DNA of 64,000 nucleotides from Fragilaria crotonensis (lineage: Eukaryota; Bacillariophyta; Fragilariophyceae; Fragilariales; Fragilariaceae): positions 1-64,000 of the forward strand of contig JAKSYS010000191.1 in NCBI GenBank assembly GCA_022925895.1. The letters are read 5' to 3'. The notes below the pieces were generated by a model. It did no database searches. It was not told the DNA's origin and worked only from the letters and a program-made list of their open reading frames with translations. Positions 10,338-23,300 of this stretch are shown one piece after another (position 1 is the first letter of the stretch; the number at the start of each line of letters is the position of its first letter). The position numbers were made by a program, and so were the translations under genes.

Positions 10338-12507
10338 GTGATGTTTTGGAGATTGTGCAGAGCAACAATGAGACAGTCAGTGCGGAATGATGGTAGCAAC
10401 ACCAGAAAAACATTTGTATGGTGCCAATACCCTTCATCAACAATCGATCTCCAAGATGATGTTGCAAGTGGAGCATTGCTGACAAATGCAGATCTGGAAG
10501 AGGCATTTACCGGTCTGGACTATTTGAACAACCTTCTTCCACCACCATTTGGTGACCTGGTTCTGCCTGACCAGTTGCGTGGTTTTGGAGAAATGGGATC
10601 ACAGGAAAGGCTTGATCATAGCAAAAGTGGTGGGAAAACTTGGATGGCCACCCGTGAGCTGCAAATGATGACTTCACTCCTCATGAGGGATGGCAGGTAT
10701 CACACATCAGTTGCAATCCTGTCTTTTGACGACATGCAGGTAATTCAAGGTTGCTTTGCACGTCTTCAACGTCATCTATCTGCAAAGAAGTACGAACGAC
10801 TTGATGGTAGCCAATGGAGCCGATCATGCAGAATGTCTTGCCCTTGTGAAAAAGGTATGGAAGTTCTAAGGAAGAACTTTACCAGAAGTATGATGACCAA
10901 ATGAATCGTGTTGTGAAGGAAGTCCTGTTGTTCTATCCAGGGCTTCTGCAGAAAAGGTTGATTGTGTTTCCTACGAATCTCAGCAACGATCATTGGGGGG
11001 CAACATTTGTTTTCAATGCTGGAGACGTTGTGGCTGCCACGGATGATGTATCATGCCTCCGGACATGTTTTTTTCGCTATTGCAGTCTTCATCCCTCCGG
11101 CACGAGAAAAATTCCAAACAATGTCGGTGTTGTCTGGTTCCTGAACCTTGCCTTCAGTTACCAGGAGCAAAGGAAAAACAGTGCAAATGATAGCAGCACT
11201 CCAAACAAGATGAAGTGGCTCAGTCCGTTCGGACGAACCTTTTGGGCAAATGAAGGGCACCAATACATTCCCTGCATTGAGGGTGTTGGATAATGATGTT
11301 CTTCCTGCAAGAAGATGGCCATAGCTGTGGGATTGGGATTATAGCTGCAATTGCAATAATTCTCCGAGATATCATTGGGACTCAAGATGGAGTTGCAGCC
11401 TACAACAAAATGTTCAGACGCAACCGCATGGAAATCCAGATGTCAACTGATGTGAAATCGAAGGAGCACATTTGCTGTTTTCCACAGGGAATATTCACAA
11501 AACTGTTTAAAAGGGATGATTCGGCTTCCATTTCCTACTTGCATGCGATGAAAGCACAGTGGTTTTTGCTGTTTGATCGCATTGCAGAATTTCAACACGT
11601 CACAGTCCCAAAACGTCAGAATTCAAATCATTTGATGGATCCCTGTTACGGAAGTCTGAAGTTGGAACTTCAGACTTTCACGTGGCCCTGGGTGCCAGTA
11701 CCATCCAATGCCACAGAGGACGACAGTGTTACGTTGGAGGATGTTTCTTCCAGGGAGGATGTTTTGCCAAATGCCAATGAACGGAGTTTGCCATCAGAGG
11801 AGGATGTTGCCGATTTCAAACCATCTGGATCTGCTGATGGACCTGAACAACAGGAAGAAGATATTGATCTCAACGAAGCCTGGTGGAATGATCCTGCTAA
11901 GCTTCCCCGAGCAAGCAGGGTATGGAAAGGTGGGCCTCCTCGTACGTATGGTTATGGAGACATTCATGTACCTGATGAATGCCCGAAATTACCTTTCGGA
12001 GAAAGTAGGTACAAAACATTGGTATCAGACAATGAAGTTGAGAAATTTAGAAAAAAGTGGCGAAAGAAAGGAGATGACGGTGAAGATCGACCAGTGCTTC
12101 TTAGGGATGAAGCAGCAATGAACAAATTCGTGGAGGACAGATTTTTGTACTGGGGTTGGAGCTCTACCAAAGATCACATGAAGAATGTGGAAAAGAAGCG
12201 GGCCGAGATGCAAAGAAAAATTGATGGATGTAAGAAGAAAAAGACAAAGGATGATTACAGAGAGCAGTACACGAAAGAAATAAAGTTTATGAAGAAGGAA
12301 AGGAAGAAATTCAAAGGGCATTTGAATTGGAATGGACATTTGGCACTGAGGCCATGGTGCATGGCCTCAAGTACAACACGTGAAGATACCTTTGTTGCAC
12401 TTTTGGTTTACAATGTTAAGACAAAAGAAGGAAAGTTGGAAAGAAGGAAGAAAAAATTGCTGTTTCCAAAGACTGGATCAAGGATGCCGATTATGCAAAA
12501 GGGGTAA
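10338..12507 (+). pseudogene. Transposon-borne Ulp1-like (C48) cysteine protease region, frameshifted
   Basis: Three successive frames (10338-10904, 10901-11293, 11293-12507) together show a C48-like layout. SNDHWGATFVFNAGDV contains the His-Trp pair of the catalytic histidine followed by an acidic residue. QEDGHSCGIG supplies the Gln and the nucleophile cysteine of the Q-x-D-G-x-x-C-G motif. Ulp1-family enzymes cut SUMO or related conjugates; such domains are known in KDZ, CACTA and Mutator-like transposons. The rest of the long third frame is rich in K and E (a basic KKKTKDDYREQ region at about residues 300-350) with no recognised domain. The gene is broken at the frame joints at about 10900 and 11290. 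Confidence 0.6.
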
Positions 12508-12687
12508 TCCAACATGTCATTAACGTTGGAAACACGGATGGATTTGTACCTGTTCCTGAAGGAAACCATCCTCATTCATACTAAAAGGTACATAAGCTGC
12601 GATACGTTCCCCACAGACACAATGGGTGTTTGATCCTCAGTCGAAAAGGTCCTTAAGGAGCAACAGTGACTCACCAGGGGTAAACAT
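12508..12687 (+). other. Spacer or broken part of the transposon gene
   Basis: This joins the protease-like tract to the next open frame. Short readable pieces occur in changing frames, but no feature can be fixed. Confidence 0.3.
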
Positions 12688-13356
12688 ATGAAGCAGATAC
12701 AGGCCCCTGGTTACTGGGAGGTCATCTTTCATGGAGAAACACAGCCCATTCGAACTGATGAAGACTTTGTGAAACAATTTAAGACAGGATTCTTGGAGGA
12801 GGTCAAGCGTATGAGGTGTGGATTTGTTGACATACCAGTGGGCGATTTCAAAGAATCACATTTGCATGAATATCCCAAGCTGCAGGTTCCTGAAGCACCC
12901 CAGGTCCACTTTGTACAATCCGAAGGTGAAGATCTTTGTGTTTCAAAGTCATTGGCCAGTGCTTTATATGCAATTGGATTTGATAATGCTGCCAAATCCA
13001 TTAACCATTTTGGTGAAAGTCACCTAAGAGGAGGTACTGTTGATGCCATTCGAAAGGTGGGACAGTTTGCTGAAACTCAGCTGCCTACATGGATCACCCG
13101 ACAAGTTCTGAAGAGACCACACATGTTTGATTGGCAACTCCTTCAAGAACAAATGAAGGACACAATGGTATTGGCTGTGCTCAATGAATCCGATGGAAAT
13201 GGTTCACATGCAGTTACCATTCACAGTGGGTATGTGTATGATGCAAATGAAGTGGTTGCAATTCCTCTCTGCAAGGAGGCCTTGGATTATTGCTGCTCAA
13301 CCTCAACTGTGAAGAATGAGTTTGTGAGCTTTCGGAAGGCAACTCTCTTTTTATGA
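12688..13356 (+). pseudogene. Transposon-borne papain-fold-like protein, C..H..D/N pattern
   Basis: An intact frame of 222 codons starts MKQIQAPGYWEVIFHG. The segment ENLCVSKSLASALY-like (here EDLCVSKSLASALYAIGF) has a cysteine at the start of a helix. About 90 residues later, SHAVTIHSGYVYDANE offers a histidine and an Asp/Asn. This order is that of papain-fold cysteine peptidases, so a peptidase-like role is inferred, not proven. It lies in the same orientation just after the Ulp1-like region and may be the C-terminal part of the same polyprotein-like gene, cut off by decay. The frame shift at 12507-12687 supports the pseudogene call. Confidence 0.45.
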
Positions 13357-13919
13357 TGGCCCAGACATCAACAGGAAGGCAAGTTTTACTCTTTGGGTAG
13401 ATTCAAACAAGCGGCGAGCCGATGGTGATGGTCCAAAGATTGTGAGGGCTCGGACAGACGATGGCAACATGTTTCCTTTAGGTACTTTGATGCAACAAGC
13501 TAGCTAAGCGAATTTGGATGCCCACTCTGTATATGGTTTTGTCTCAAGAACTGTGGAACTGTTGTGTGAGATGGATATAACAAAACAAGGGGCCACGACA
13601 GTGTTTCCAGAGACAAGGTGGTATGTTGGAGACCACTTCCACTCCCTCAACAGTGTTGACTCGTGTTCTTTAATTTCTTCTGTTGTTGATTGAACAACCA
13701 GTTGGTATCTCTCGTCCGGATCCGCGGGTGAGTCAACAACAACTACAAGAGCCAAACGACAGGAAACTTCCCATGTTCCCAAAGTCAATTATCATCCAGT
13801 CATGTATGGGACCATCGGACTGATAGCAGGGATGACATCGAAAGGTGTGGACATCTCGTTTGTATTCAGTACAAAATGTTATTGAGTCGGATTCCTTAAA
13901 GGAATCAAAAGAAACTCAA
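13357..13919 (+). other. Decayed coding remnant between convergent transposon genes
   Basis: On the forward strand several short stretches read like protein (for example FVSRTVELLCEMDITKQGATT and VPKVNYHPVMYGT) but stops and frame changes separate them. This is probably the worn 3' end of the forward gene. It meets the end of the reverse-strand transposase at 13920. Confidence 0.35.
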
Positions 13920-16644
13920 TCAACTCAGGGGAAGAGCAAGTAAATCACGGTGAGTTCTGGTGTCCCATTCAATTTTGTACTGAATTTGTTTACTCGATTT
14001 GAATCGATAAACACAGCCAAATGTTGCTTGTCCGGTGCTCTGAAAGATTCCATTCCTTGTTGTTTCATCATCATGGTGGCTGTCGGGTACATCAGCATCA
14101 CCATCTGGTTGCTCCCATATGCGCGTGTGTATGGTGTCGATCATGAAGGAGTACATTAAACGTTGGGCTGCCTGAAGTTCATATGCAGAACCCTCAATTC
14201 GCTTCTGTGCCCGTCTCCCAGGGTGCTTTGCAGCAGGAATTAGAAGTGATTCTGGACGCTGTGCACAAAAGTTCACTGGAGAGCCAAACCGAGACATATC
14301 ATCCACAATGTGTAACAACTCATGGAATTTCGGAAACTTCCATGCATCCTCGGCATTGCTTTTCTGTCCTTCCTTCCTTATGATGGTTCCCTTTTTCTTA
14401 CCCTTTTTCTTGTCATCCTCCTTTCCCTCAACTTTCAAGGGAATGGACTGTTTGCACATATCCATGAAATTGCGAATGGAATCCTGATGTTTCTTCATTT
14501 CATTTGCAACATGTGCTGGATTTGTAGTCTCCCAGTAATGACTCTGGTTTAGCCAAGCATCGAAACAAAGGAGAGATTCAAGTACTTCAAGGACCTCAGG
14601 AACCTTCTTAGTTGTTCTTTTCTCAAGACATGTTTGGATCATTTGCCATCCTGCTTCATATTGGAAGAGGATGACAAACAAAAAAACGAGGCCAACGCGT
14701 TCTGATGCAGTTATCTTTGTCAAATTTGTTACCCCATTGCTGAAATCTGTTGATGGATACTCCTTTCGGTAGGTTTGGCGATGAGACTTGTGAAATGCTA
14801 TTGCAAGGTCATCAAAGGCAGCCTTCTTGGATGCTGGAAGACTGTCCAATATAAGTTTTGTTACTTTCGATGACACCTTTCGAAATGCATGCATTGTCTC
14901 CACAGGAGTGGCCCCAAAGATTCCACGCTCAGGGTCAGCAAAGGCAATGTGTTCAAATGCATTTTCAAGTTTATGTTGAGACCATCGTTTCCTGAGATCA
15001 TCATCATTACTCCTGGCAATGAAACCCATATCCGAGGCTACCAGGTATTTGCAATGGACATCACAGTTCTTCAGATCATCATAATTGACATCACAGCACC
15101 GATGAGGCGTTGGATTCCACTGGTGTGAACACCATACCGACCACACAGCATATCTCCTTCTTGCATATCTTGAATGATGAACAACACACATGTGACAATG
15201 TCGACACAGATTCTACCCTTTGGACCAATTGGCAAATGAACACCACACAGTTGTGGTGAACATTTCGAAAGGTCTCAATACAGCATCCAGCTCCTTATGA
15301 TAGATACGAATGGCATCGCCATACGAAGTGTCTGCTTCTGAGCTGATGAGGACTTCCTCTTTGGGAGAAAGCCATGATAGCCCCATGCCTTGATACTCCT
15401 TCTGAATTTTTCTGTAAAAATGGCTGGAGTGAACATGTAGGGTTTAAGTGGCGATCATTCCCTGTTACAGAGGTACGATCAATCCATTGGATGATTGGAA
15501 CAAACAATTGCTTCTGAGGATCTGTGATTAATCGATCATACGCCTTGCGATAGACACTCCCGGACAGTGCCTCACCCAAAACATTGCTGCCTTTCAATTT
15601 GTGGTAGGGCTTCAGGGGATCATTGATATCGATGGCAAGGTTTTCTGCAGTCATAATGCTTGGATTTTGCAGCAAACTTAGCAACTGTGAAGCGAAGTCA
15701 AAACAAATCACATCTGATGGAGAGCCATGATGTACATCCACTCTTCGTACAAAGGGAAGCAGTCTTTTCCCATTACGAACTGAGTTGATCAGGGCATCAA
15801 CATTTTTGGCACGCGAGAGTCCACCCACTGGGTTGTAAGAATAATTATCAGCAGATGCAGAGCGTGCCTCCAGGACTTGACCAAAAGTGTAGTCGGGTGC
15901 ATTGGCATGGTCCAGGATTTTGAGGAGAGAAACAGTCCACTTCTGATCGGTAGTATACATGAAGTTTGAACGAAATGATGGGGCTTCCACATCTTCATCA
16001 AGTGCAGAATTCGTACAGGTAAGAATGTTTGGGTCATCACTTAACATGGACAAATCATCACTTTTGTTGCAGTCCTCGATGTCCTCACAAGAAGTGCTTT
16101 CAACTTCCACACCATTGCCAGCCGGAAACTGCAGAAGGTTGTCTGTGCCATCAAAATCCATGTGGGGATCATTCACCATATGTCGCCTTAAAAGGGCAGG
16201 CCTCTTGTTACTTGTGCATGTGATATTCCCATCCTCATGAAGACGGCGACGGTGTGAAGCAGAAGCCCCATGTGTTGCTGCATGGTGTGATTTCTTCACA
16301 ATGAAATTATAACACCCGATGTTTCTATCAATATGCTGTGTATATGCTGCTTGATTGGAAAAGGGTTTCTTGTTGAAATTCAGGCAGAAGGGGTTTTGAC
16401 AGAAGAGCAGGGTGCCTTTGAGGAAGCAGACGAGGACAACATTTTGAAGAGAAGGTTTTGAAGAAAGGGTTTTGAAGAGGACGAGTGAAGTGAAAATGAG
16501 GTGTTGAAATTGACAGGACACAGATTCACTAAACAGAAGTTCGGAAAGCGTGCATTCAAATTGTACATTTACTTTCGGTACATTTTTGGTGTATGTAAAG
16601 AATGAAGGGGTGTGGTATGAATTCAAAATTTGAAAACCCTGCAT
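13920..16644 (-). pseudogene. DDE-type transposase, Plavaka-like, frameshifted
   Basis: Two long reverse-strand frames (16644-15295, 449 codons; 15191-13920, 423 codons) belong to one protein. Near the N-terminus CQNPFCLNFNKKPFSNQ and a later H..C pattern suggest a zinc finger. The core includes VPIIQWIDRTSVTGNDR with its acidic residue, a PIGPKGRI..VDIVTC region read in another frame around 15220, HCRCCDVNYDDL-like cysteines, and WKFPKFHELLHIVDDMSRFGSP. These match the diatom transposase family I associate with Plavaka/CMC elements. About four indels lie between 15190 and 15470. The product would cut at the element's ends. The true start is unclear; an intron may separate the first 70 codons. 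Confidence 0.7.
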
Positions 16645-16793
16645 GAATGTAGAACCTACATACCAACTCGGTACTTGGTATGAAATTCAAATGGTGGCAA
16701 AAAGACTATCCCACAAACAGGATTTTCAGTGTTCAAAATTTGGCGCACAATCGGAAAGTTTTCACACAACAAGGAAGCACCACAAATACAACC
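16645..16793. promoter_or_regulatory. Divergent intergenic region inside the transposon
   Basis: The transposase reads left from about 16644 and the accessory gene reads right from 16794, leaving about 150 bases between them. GGTATG.. repeats (ACCTACATACCAACTCGGTACTTGGTATG region) are present, but no defined promoter box can be named. A shared control region is inferred from layout only. Confidence 0.35.
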
Positions 16794-18302
16794 ATGGCAT
16801 CAATGGCACACCAAACAGCAGCAGGCATGACTGCCTTAAAGCCCAGCTCTAGGAAACAAAGGAGAGACTTCATAAGAGGCGTGAAACGAGTGACCACAGA
16901 TCCCAATGATCTGATTCAAAGTGACAACGAGGAGGAGGAGGAGGAAGAAGTGCCACGGAAAATGGATGCAAAACTAGGACAGAAGCATGCATACGGAAAT
17001 CCACCATCCCTACCTTCAACTATTAAAGTCGGGAAATCAAGTGACAGCCAACTAACATCATCGGTTCCAGGGCTAAGCAGCATAGTGGACATGAGCATGA
17101 CGGAAAATACAGAAGAGAATCAAATCAGTGTGATCAAGACTTGCATCAAAAAACACGTGTTCTCTATTTGGAAGTTCTATCAAAAAGACTATCATTCTCA
17201 TTTCAGTGAAGATGAGAAAACACTTTGTGGCTTTATCATGAAGCACACAAACATTCGAGGAACCGAAAACTGGTGGCTTGGGATGCGGAGAATAGTTGTA
17301 AAAACACACACTGATCTTCGAACAATGCAATAAAAACATGCAAACGAAATTCAAAGGTGAGGAATTGAAGTGAGTGTACTTTGCCAAAGCCGAGCATACT
17401 CACACTCACTTGCATTCAACATCAAACACCTTGCATCCAGAGGATTCACTTCCAATTTAGGAACGTATGAACACAGCCTATACAGTGGAAGCGAGGAAGA
17501 AACCAGTTACCTCCTCAAGATGAGGGATAATATCTGCTACTATGCCCAAATCATAGACACCTATGCCCCATGCATTGTCGGCAGCAGCAAGTGGAATAAC
17601 ACTATCAACATGGAGAACCACTGTGCAACAACTGACAGAAAAGTATGGAGCAAGAAAATCCTGTCCATAAGTGATGAAGCATTCATTTTGCTGTGCCTGA
17701 TCAACTATGGGAAGAGGTGGTTCGCGGAATTAGTTAAGACAGAGAAAATGGTAAGTTTATCCGAATGGTTTGTCACAGAACAAACAACAAGAAACTGACT
17801 TGTTTTGTTATCACTTGTTGGAAACAGCGAATTGGTACATGGACTGATGAGGACAACAACAACCTACCCGTAAGTTACACTATGATACTAAATGAAATGA
17901 AAAAACCACATCCTAACTTCTGACCAATCTTTGCAATACCATGTTCGGCAGCCACCACTTTACACATTCTCCAGGAACAAGGGTGCTCATGATAATGGGG
18001 GAGGCTGTGGTTGGTCACAGGTGGGAATGAGGAAATACGATGAATTATACATGGCCATCAAGAATGATAGAAAGAAATCAACCACCCCAACATTCAACCA
18101 GGAACTACTTAAAATGTTTCTGTCCAGAAGGAAAAAGGAGTCTGGCCGGGGGGTCAGGAAACAATTTGATGACAAGGGTAAGAAACGCCCACACAAGTGC
18201 ATTGATGTATTTGACGAGGACTCTGATGAGGAGGATGATAACTACTCCAGTCATCTTGCTCCTGAACTTGTCTACAGTGAATTGAAAGTGGAGGCAGTTT
18301 AG
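16794..18302 (+). pseudogene. Transposon accessory gene, acidic, multi-exon
   Basis: The start is chosen at the ATG in ACCATGG, giving MASMAHQTAAGMTALKPSSR. Four readable blocks follow: 16794-17333 (acidic NEEEEEEEV run, then KFYQKDYHSHFSEDEKTLCGFI and ENWWLGMRR), 17370-17750 (MRDNICYYAQIIDTYAPC), a short piece near 17828-17870 (RIGTWTDEDNN) and 17940-18302 (GGGCGWSQVGMRKYDELY, basic RRKKESGRGVRK, acidic DEDSDEEDD). GT-AG introns are plausible at 17752-17827 and 17870-17937. The join at 17333 needs either an intron or an indel, so the gene may be broken. The mixed acidic and basic blocks suggest a nuclear protein. Function is unknown. Confidence 0.45.
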
Positions 18303-18774
18303 AATAGATCAGACACTTAGTAATGAATAGTAGAATGGTTCATCAAAGCCACACGAATAGGCACAATTAAAACTAATCTCCAACAAAAGTTAAAATGAGC
18401 GACAATAACATCTATTATATGAACAATGTCAGCTCAGAACTACTGAGGTGATTACTTCATACACACTACACAGCAAACTTCTTCTTTTCGAATATCTAAT
18501 TCAGGAATTGAAATTCATGATCACAAATGAAGAAGTGGTATAGTTCATATATTTAGAGTCCAAGAGTTCAGGAATCCCACCCAGTGTTAGTAAAAATGAG
18601 TCAGTGAAATTCAGGAATTGAAATTTTGGAGCTCAGGAATGCAAAGTATGAGCTCCTATGCAAGAGATGAAAAAGTTCAGGAAACATAAATTTCAGAGTT
18701 CAGGAATACGAGGAAACCAGCTTCATACACATGATGTACAAGCTCTTTAGTCCTAAGTTTTTACCTATATTTTA

Positions 18775-18862
18775 GGTAAAAATTATGAACAAAAAATTCT
18801 CATATCAAAGATAATTGGTTTTTCATATCCAAGAGCCGACTTGGTTTTGGCACCCTTAGATG
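18775..18862 (-). repeat. Right terminal inverted repeat of the 11.8 kb transposon
   Basis: This is the complement of the left end, ending GGCACCCTTAGATG. Inward, at 18490-18720, at least six copies of a TTCAGGAAT-type motif occur, mirroring the subterminal motifs at the other end. Confidence 0.8.
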
Positions 18863-20363
18863 TTGTTGTCCTTGTGTGAAACGTTGACTTACTCAACTGA
18901 ACAAACTCCCTGTACCAGTGCTAGTAGCTTGGTGTCCAGTTACCACTCGTCCTCCCGTACAGATCTTCCAATGAAAATACAATTGTACTGATCAGATGCC
19001 AGAGATCATGGCTTTACTTTATGCTGCTCATAAAATCCTATTCCAGCATACTGTGGTGTCTTGTCACAGCACTACTACAGGTTGCATTATCCTGACCACC
19101 CTGTAATTCCTCATTAATGAGTTTTCATAGTGCTGCTATCCATGGTTTCCAGGTTTGGGATACTGCCACTTGTCACCACTCTTCTCTGTCTGCTGTCATT
19201 TGCACATCTTTGTTGACATTCTCTTGTTTGGTGATTGTATCTGTTCCATTCTGTTCTGAACCCTCCGTTCATCATCTTTGCATGGTGATCACGCAGAAAA
19301 GGGCATGCACACTGAAGACAAAAGGAGCATATCATTGTCTTCACTCATCATCCATCAATCCAATTAATCCTTCAAGATGTGCCTGAGAGGTTAGAAAGTA
19401 TTCATCTAGTAAGCCTTGTGAGGAGCAGTACTATGCAGAGGAGCGACACACACTTGTCATTGTTAATCTGTATGTTGGTGCTGGCCCAAAATGGTGCTGC
19501 ATCCTGCTGGTACATTTTCTGGTAGGAACAGCAAGTCTCCACCTGTGTCTCTACTGAAGCTCTTGATCAGACTTTGTGTGTGAAGAGGGATACCAGACAG
19601 ATCAACCTTTAAGAGACCCAGTTTGTCCTTGAGTCCAGTGTGATGCAACTGAGGAGCCCATGTGATTGATGCCATGTTTCTCTCTTCATTGTCCTAATCA
19701 TCATGTCCATTATTTGAAAGCAAGGTCAATTCTGGTTGCAAACCTTGCTTTGTTGACCCTTCACGTTACATGACTCCCTTGTTGATCCAAGACTTTCACA
19801 CCTCCCAAACTGTGACTTATGATTTCCACAATTCATCATCCAAACCATGCTTAACATCAATTGGTTGTTGCGATATAGCCCAACGCCTAACAATAGATGA
19901 TATACATTTTTCCTTTTGTGGCGTTGAGAATTCGGACAACCTCTTCGCAGTCTGCTTGATGTTACACAGAAGGTGCAAATCCAAAAAACTTGCCGCCGAC
20001 AGCATGTTGACAGAATTTAAGAAACTGTGCACGTGTGGTCGTCATTCCCCATTTCACATAACCGTAACCGGTACTGTAGTATGTAGTATGCGTACGATAC
20101 AAGTACGAATGATATCAGATATCATATGTCATATGTCTAATGTCTAGTAGGTACTGGTACAATGTACTATGTCATACTACTCCACACTCCACACTCGCCA
20201 CACCCAAGATTTGCGCGCCGAAACGAGATCCTACTAAGTCACGCCTTGCGTTCTGGTTAATGTCAACAATACCGTCACATCCTCGAGACCTGTTACCAGG
20301 GTGGTTCCTTATCTTTTGTCATTCTGACCCTCGAAGAATTGTATTGCGACACAGACTGAGAAA
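18863..20363. other. Intergenic region upstream of RAD50
   Basis: No gene is supported in 1.5 kb. A 125-codon forward frame at 19770-20147 and an overlapping reverse frame (LHLLCNIKQTAKRL) have no recognised motif and may be worn transposon sequence. Positions 20070-20180 are GTAC- and ATATCATATG-rich. The RAD50 promoter should lie in the last few hundred bases, but no box is recognisable. Confidence 0.4.
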
Positions 20364-23300
20364 ATGGCATCCATCAACAAGCTTTCAATTCGGGGAGTGA
20401 GGTCCTTTTCTCCGGACGACGACGAACAGGTGATCGAATTTCTCTTTCCCGTCACCATGATAGTCGGAGCAAACGGTTGTGGAAAGTAAGTTTCATCTGC
20501 GTTGTTCGCATGGATCGTAGACAAGCCGCACAGCTAATTGCCATTCCTTCACCAAAGAACTACCATCATTGAAAGTCTGAAGTATGCTGTCACTGGATCT
20601 CTTCCTCCTGGCAAGAATGCTGGTCAATCGTTCGTCCACGATCCGAAATCTCTCGGCCAATCGGGGGTCAAGGCCAGCATCAAGTTACGTTTCACCAATG
20701 CCGCCAACAACGTCATGGTTGTTGTTCGATCGATGGAGCTGACTCAGAAAAAGTCTAAGCTAACCTTTTCGGCTCTGGATGGTGTTTTGCGAACCACCAA
20801 CAGGGAAGGGAAACGAGTTAACATGAGCCACAAATGCAGTGAGCTAGATCGGCAGATTCCGCTCCTTTTGGGAGTCTCCAAACCGATATTGGAGCATGTG
20901 GTGTTCTGCCATCAAGAGGAATCGAGCTGGCCCTTGATGGACAGTGCAGTTCTGAAGAAACGATTTGATGACATTTTTGATTCCACGAGATACACGAAGG
21001 CTCTCAAGAACATTGAAGAGATTAAGAAAGAATACAAAGACAAAGTTAAGGACCTGAAGGCTGATGTAGCTGGCTTAGCCAGTCATAAACACGCCGCCAA
21101 GGGATTTCGCCAAGAACTTGAATCTCAAAACGAGGAGCTTGAAAAGCTCGAGGAGAAGATACAGGAATGTCGGGATGACATCAAGGAAGCTGAAAAGCTT
21201 ATTGAGAAGCATCGCGGAATCATTGGAAAGGTTGAAGAGCTTCAGTCTGATCTCGATGAAAAGCAGAATGAATATGATCGAGAAGAGGCTGTCCTCGAAA
21301 GCAAGCTGGAGTACTTGGATGAAGACTTGTCACGCACACATTCAGCACGCCAGCTCAAGGACATGCTGCGAGACTTCGACGAGCAGGCCGAGAAGCGGCA
21401 CGAGGCAAAGGACGAACTGGAGCTTCGTAGAAAAAAGTATAAGGAAGAAATTGATGCTATAGGGAGAGAGGCAAACCAGTTGATGACTGAACGAGGGAGA
21501 TTGGCTTCCGAGAAGCAGAGGTATGAAGACTTATTGAAGCAACGCTTGATCAAAATGGAGGCGATCGCTAGCAAGTGGGGAATCGAACTTCCTGTGACGC
21601 AATCACAAAATGCATCGGGAGTCTCACAAGGCACTGAAGGTGAAAATTCCTTTTACAATTCCCAGGACAGCATCATCAACGTGTCAGATAGCGACATGAA
21701 GTCGTTCGTCATGGCACTTGAAGAAAAAGAAAATGCTCTGAAACGACAATTGACTGAGCACAAAACCCAAGCTCAGGCCGAAGGGGACAGAATTCAAGAT
21801 GCATTCAGTGAATTGTCTGCGCGCCAGAGAGCCTTCGAATCAGGTGAGGAAAACAGACCGGTTGTTGCGTGCACCTGTCGTTGTCTAGCATTACTAACAC
21901 CCCAACAGAAAAAGACAAGCTTTCTTCACAAATGAGAGAAGCACAGAAAGAGATTCAGAATCTCAAGTCTCAGGGAGGAATCGGGCGTATCCGACAAACT
22001 GATGTAAGTGTTCTTGGTCGTATGGTCGCCCATCTGGTGAACGGTTGACTCATCCTTGCTAACGGTTGACTCATCCTTGCTAAAGATTGACGAGGCTGTT
22101 CGCAGTGCAAGGAATTGTGGTGAGTGATTACGAACTTTCTTAGTCTTAAGGTGATTGCAACCCCACTCATGTGTTGCTCGTTCAGTCAAGGAGCGAGATA
22201 GTGCTAACAACGATCCTCGAAAGAGCGAAATTCCCATCGAAATTCGCAGTTATGAAGGAAAGATCGACAAATTGCGACGTCAAATTGACGACGATCAGCA
22301 AGTGCTTCGCGAGCTGCGACTCAGCGCAGATGCGCAGAATGAAGTCAGTGTGTTGAGGGAACAAGTCGCTAAGGAAGTGGAAGCCTTGCGTGAATCGATC
22401 GATGATCAAAATTACGATTTTGAGCGTTTTCACATATCAAAACCTGAATTCGCAACCGAGGCGGAGGATGTGAGCAGAGAGAAGCTTGTAATTACGATGG
22501 AGAGTCTGTCTGCCGCCGTCACGGAAAAGTTCGATGACGAAGTCCGTAATCTTGAACGTGCAGTGGCTGAAATTGCTGTCAAGGAACGCGCCGTCTCGGA
22601 GAACGCTGCCATGTTGACTCATAACAAGCAAATGTTGACATCGAATCGAGCAAGAATCGACGTGCTTTCAGGAGACAACGGAAGCATTACAGTTTATGAT
22701 CGTGTCGTGTCCACCATGCGGAGATACGCTGCCGAAGCTGGAATCGTAACAGACTTCGACGAGAAAGATCCGCAATCAGTTTTATCGTTCCTGGATGCTC
22801 AACTCGAGGATCTCGTTGACATGGGTGGCGACTCGATGACTGAGGTCGCGCCCAAAGTTTTGAAAAGGCTCAAGAAGATGGTAAGTCGACGTTGCATGCA
22901 GGTACACGCGTCTGAGCGTATCTTTCTTACCCATGCAATAATGGCATCAGGCTCGTGTCACAGACAACGACGGCAATCTGACAGAAATTCGTTGTCCTTG
23001 CTGCTTGCGAAATTTGGATGTTGAAGATGTGGAATCGTTTAACAGGAATATGAATGAGTTGGCTTATCCTGCGAGCTCCGCACTTTTCGCTGTCGACCCT
23101 GAGAAACTTCAGCGGGATCGCTCTACGAAGACAAATTTTGAGCGCTGGAAGAAGACCGTGACCCAGGGAATGGGAGATTTGGCCGAGCACAAGCGACTTT
23201 CTGTCGAAACCAGGAATTATGAGCTCGCAGTGAAGGATCTGGAGTCCTCGTTGGCAACTAAGGAGCAAAACTTGATGACGTTGAAATCCGCCAAGGCGGA

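Larger units (their letters stand above)
7024..18862. mobile_element. 11.8 kb DNA transposon, Plavaka-like, decayed
   Basis: The ends are inverted repeats. The left reads CATCTAAGGGTGCCAAAAC and the right ends GTTTTGGCACCCTTAGATG, its exact complement. A weaker match (GATAnnAGAATTTTTT) lies within the first 90 bases of each end. Both subterminal regions are studded with a TTCAGGAAT-type motif in several copies, as in many transposons whose transposase binds subterminal repeats. Between the ends lie a reverse-strand DDE transposase, a forward GNAT/Ulp1-like/papain-like coding tract and a forward acidic accessory gene. All three are interrupted, so the copy looks inactive but recent enough for its ends to match. 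No clear target duplication is visible. The superfamily call rests on the transposase motifs; KDZ-type elements, which also carry Ulp1 proteases, are the main alternative. Confidence 0.8.

Noticed and set aside
7024-18862. Polinton-like virus element, because of large size, inverted ends and a cysteine protease
   Set aside because: No protein-primed polymerase, packaging ATPase, capsid or retroviral-type integrase is seen. The recombinase is a DDE transposase of DNA-transposon type.
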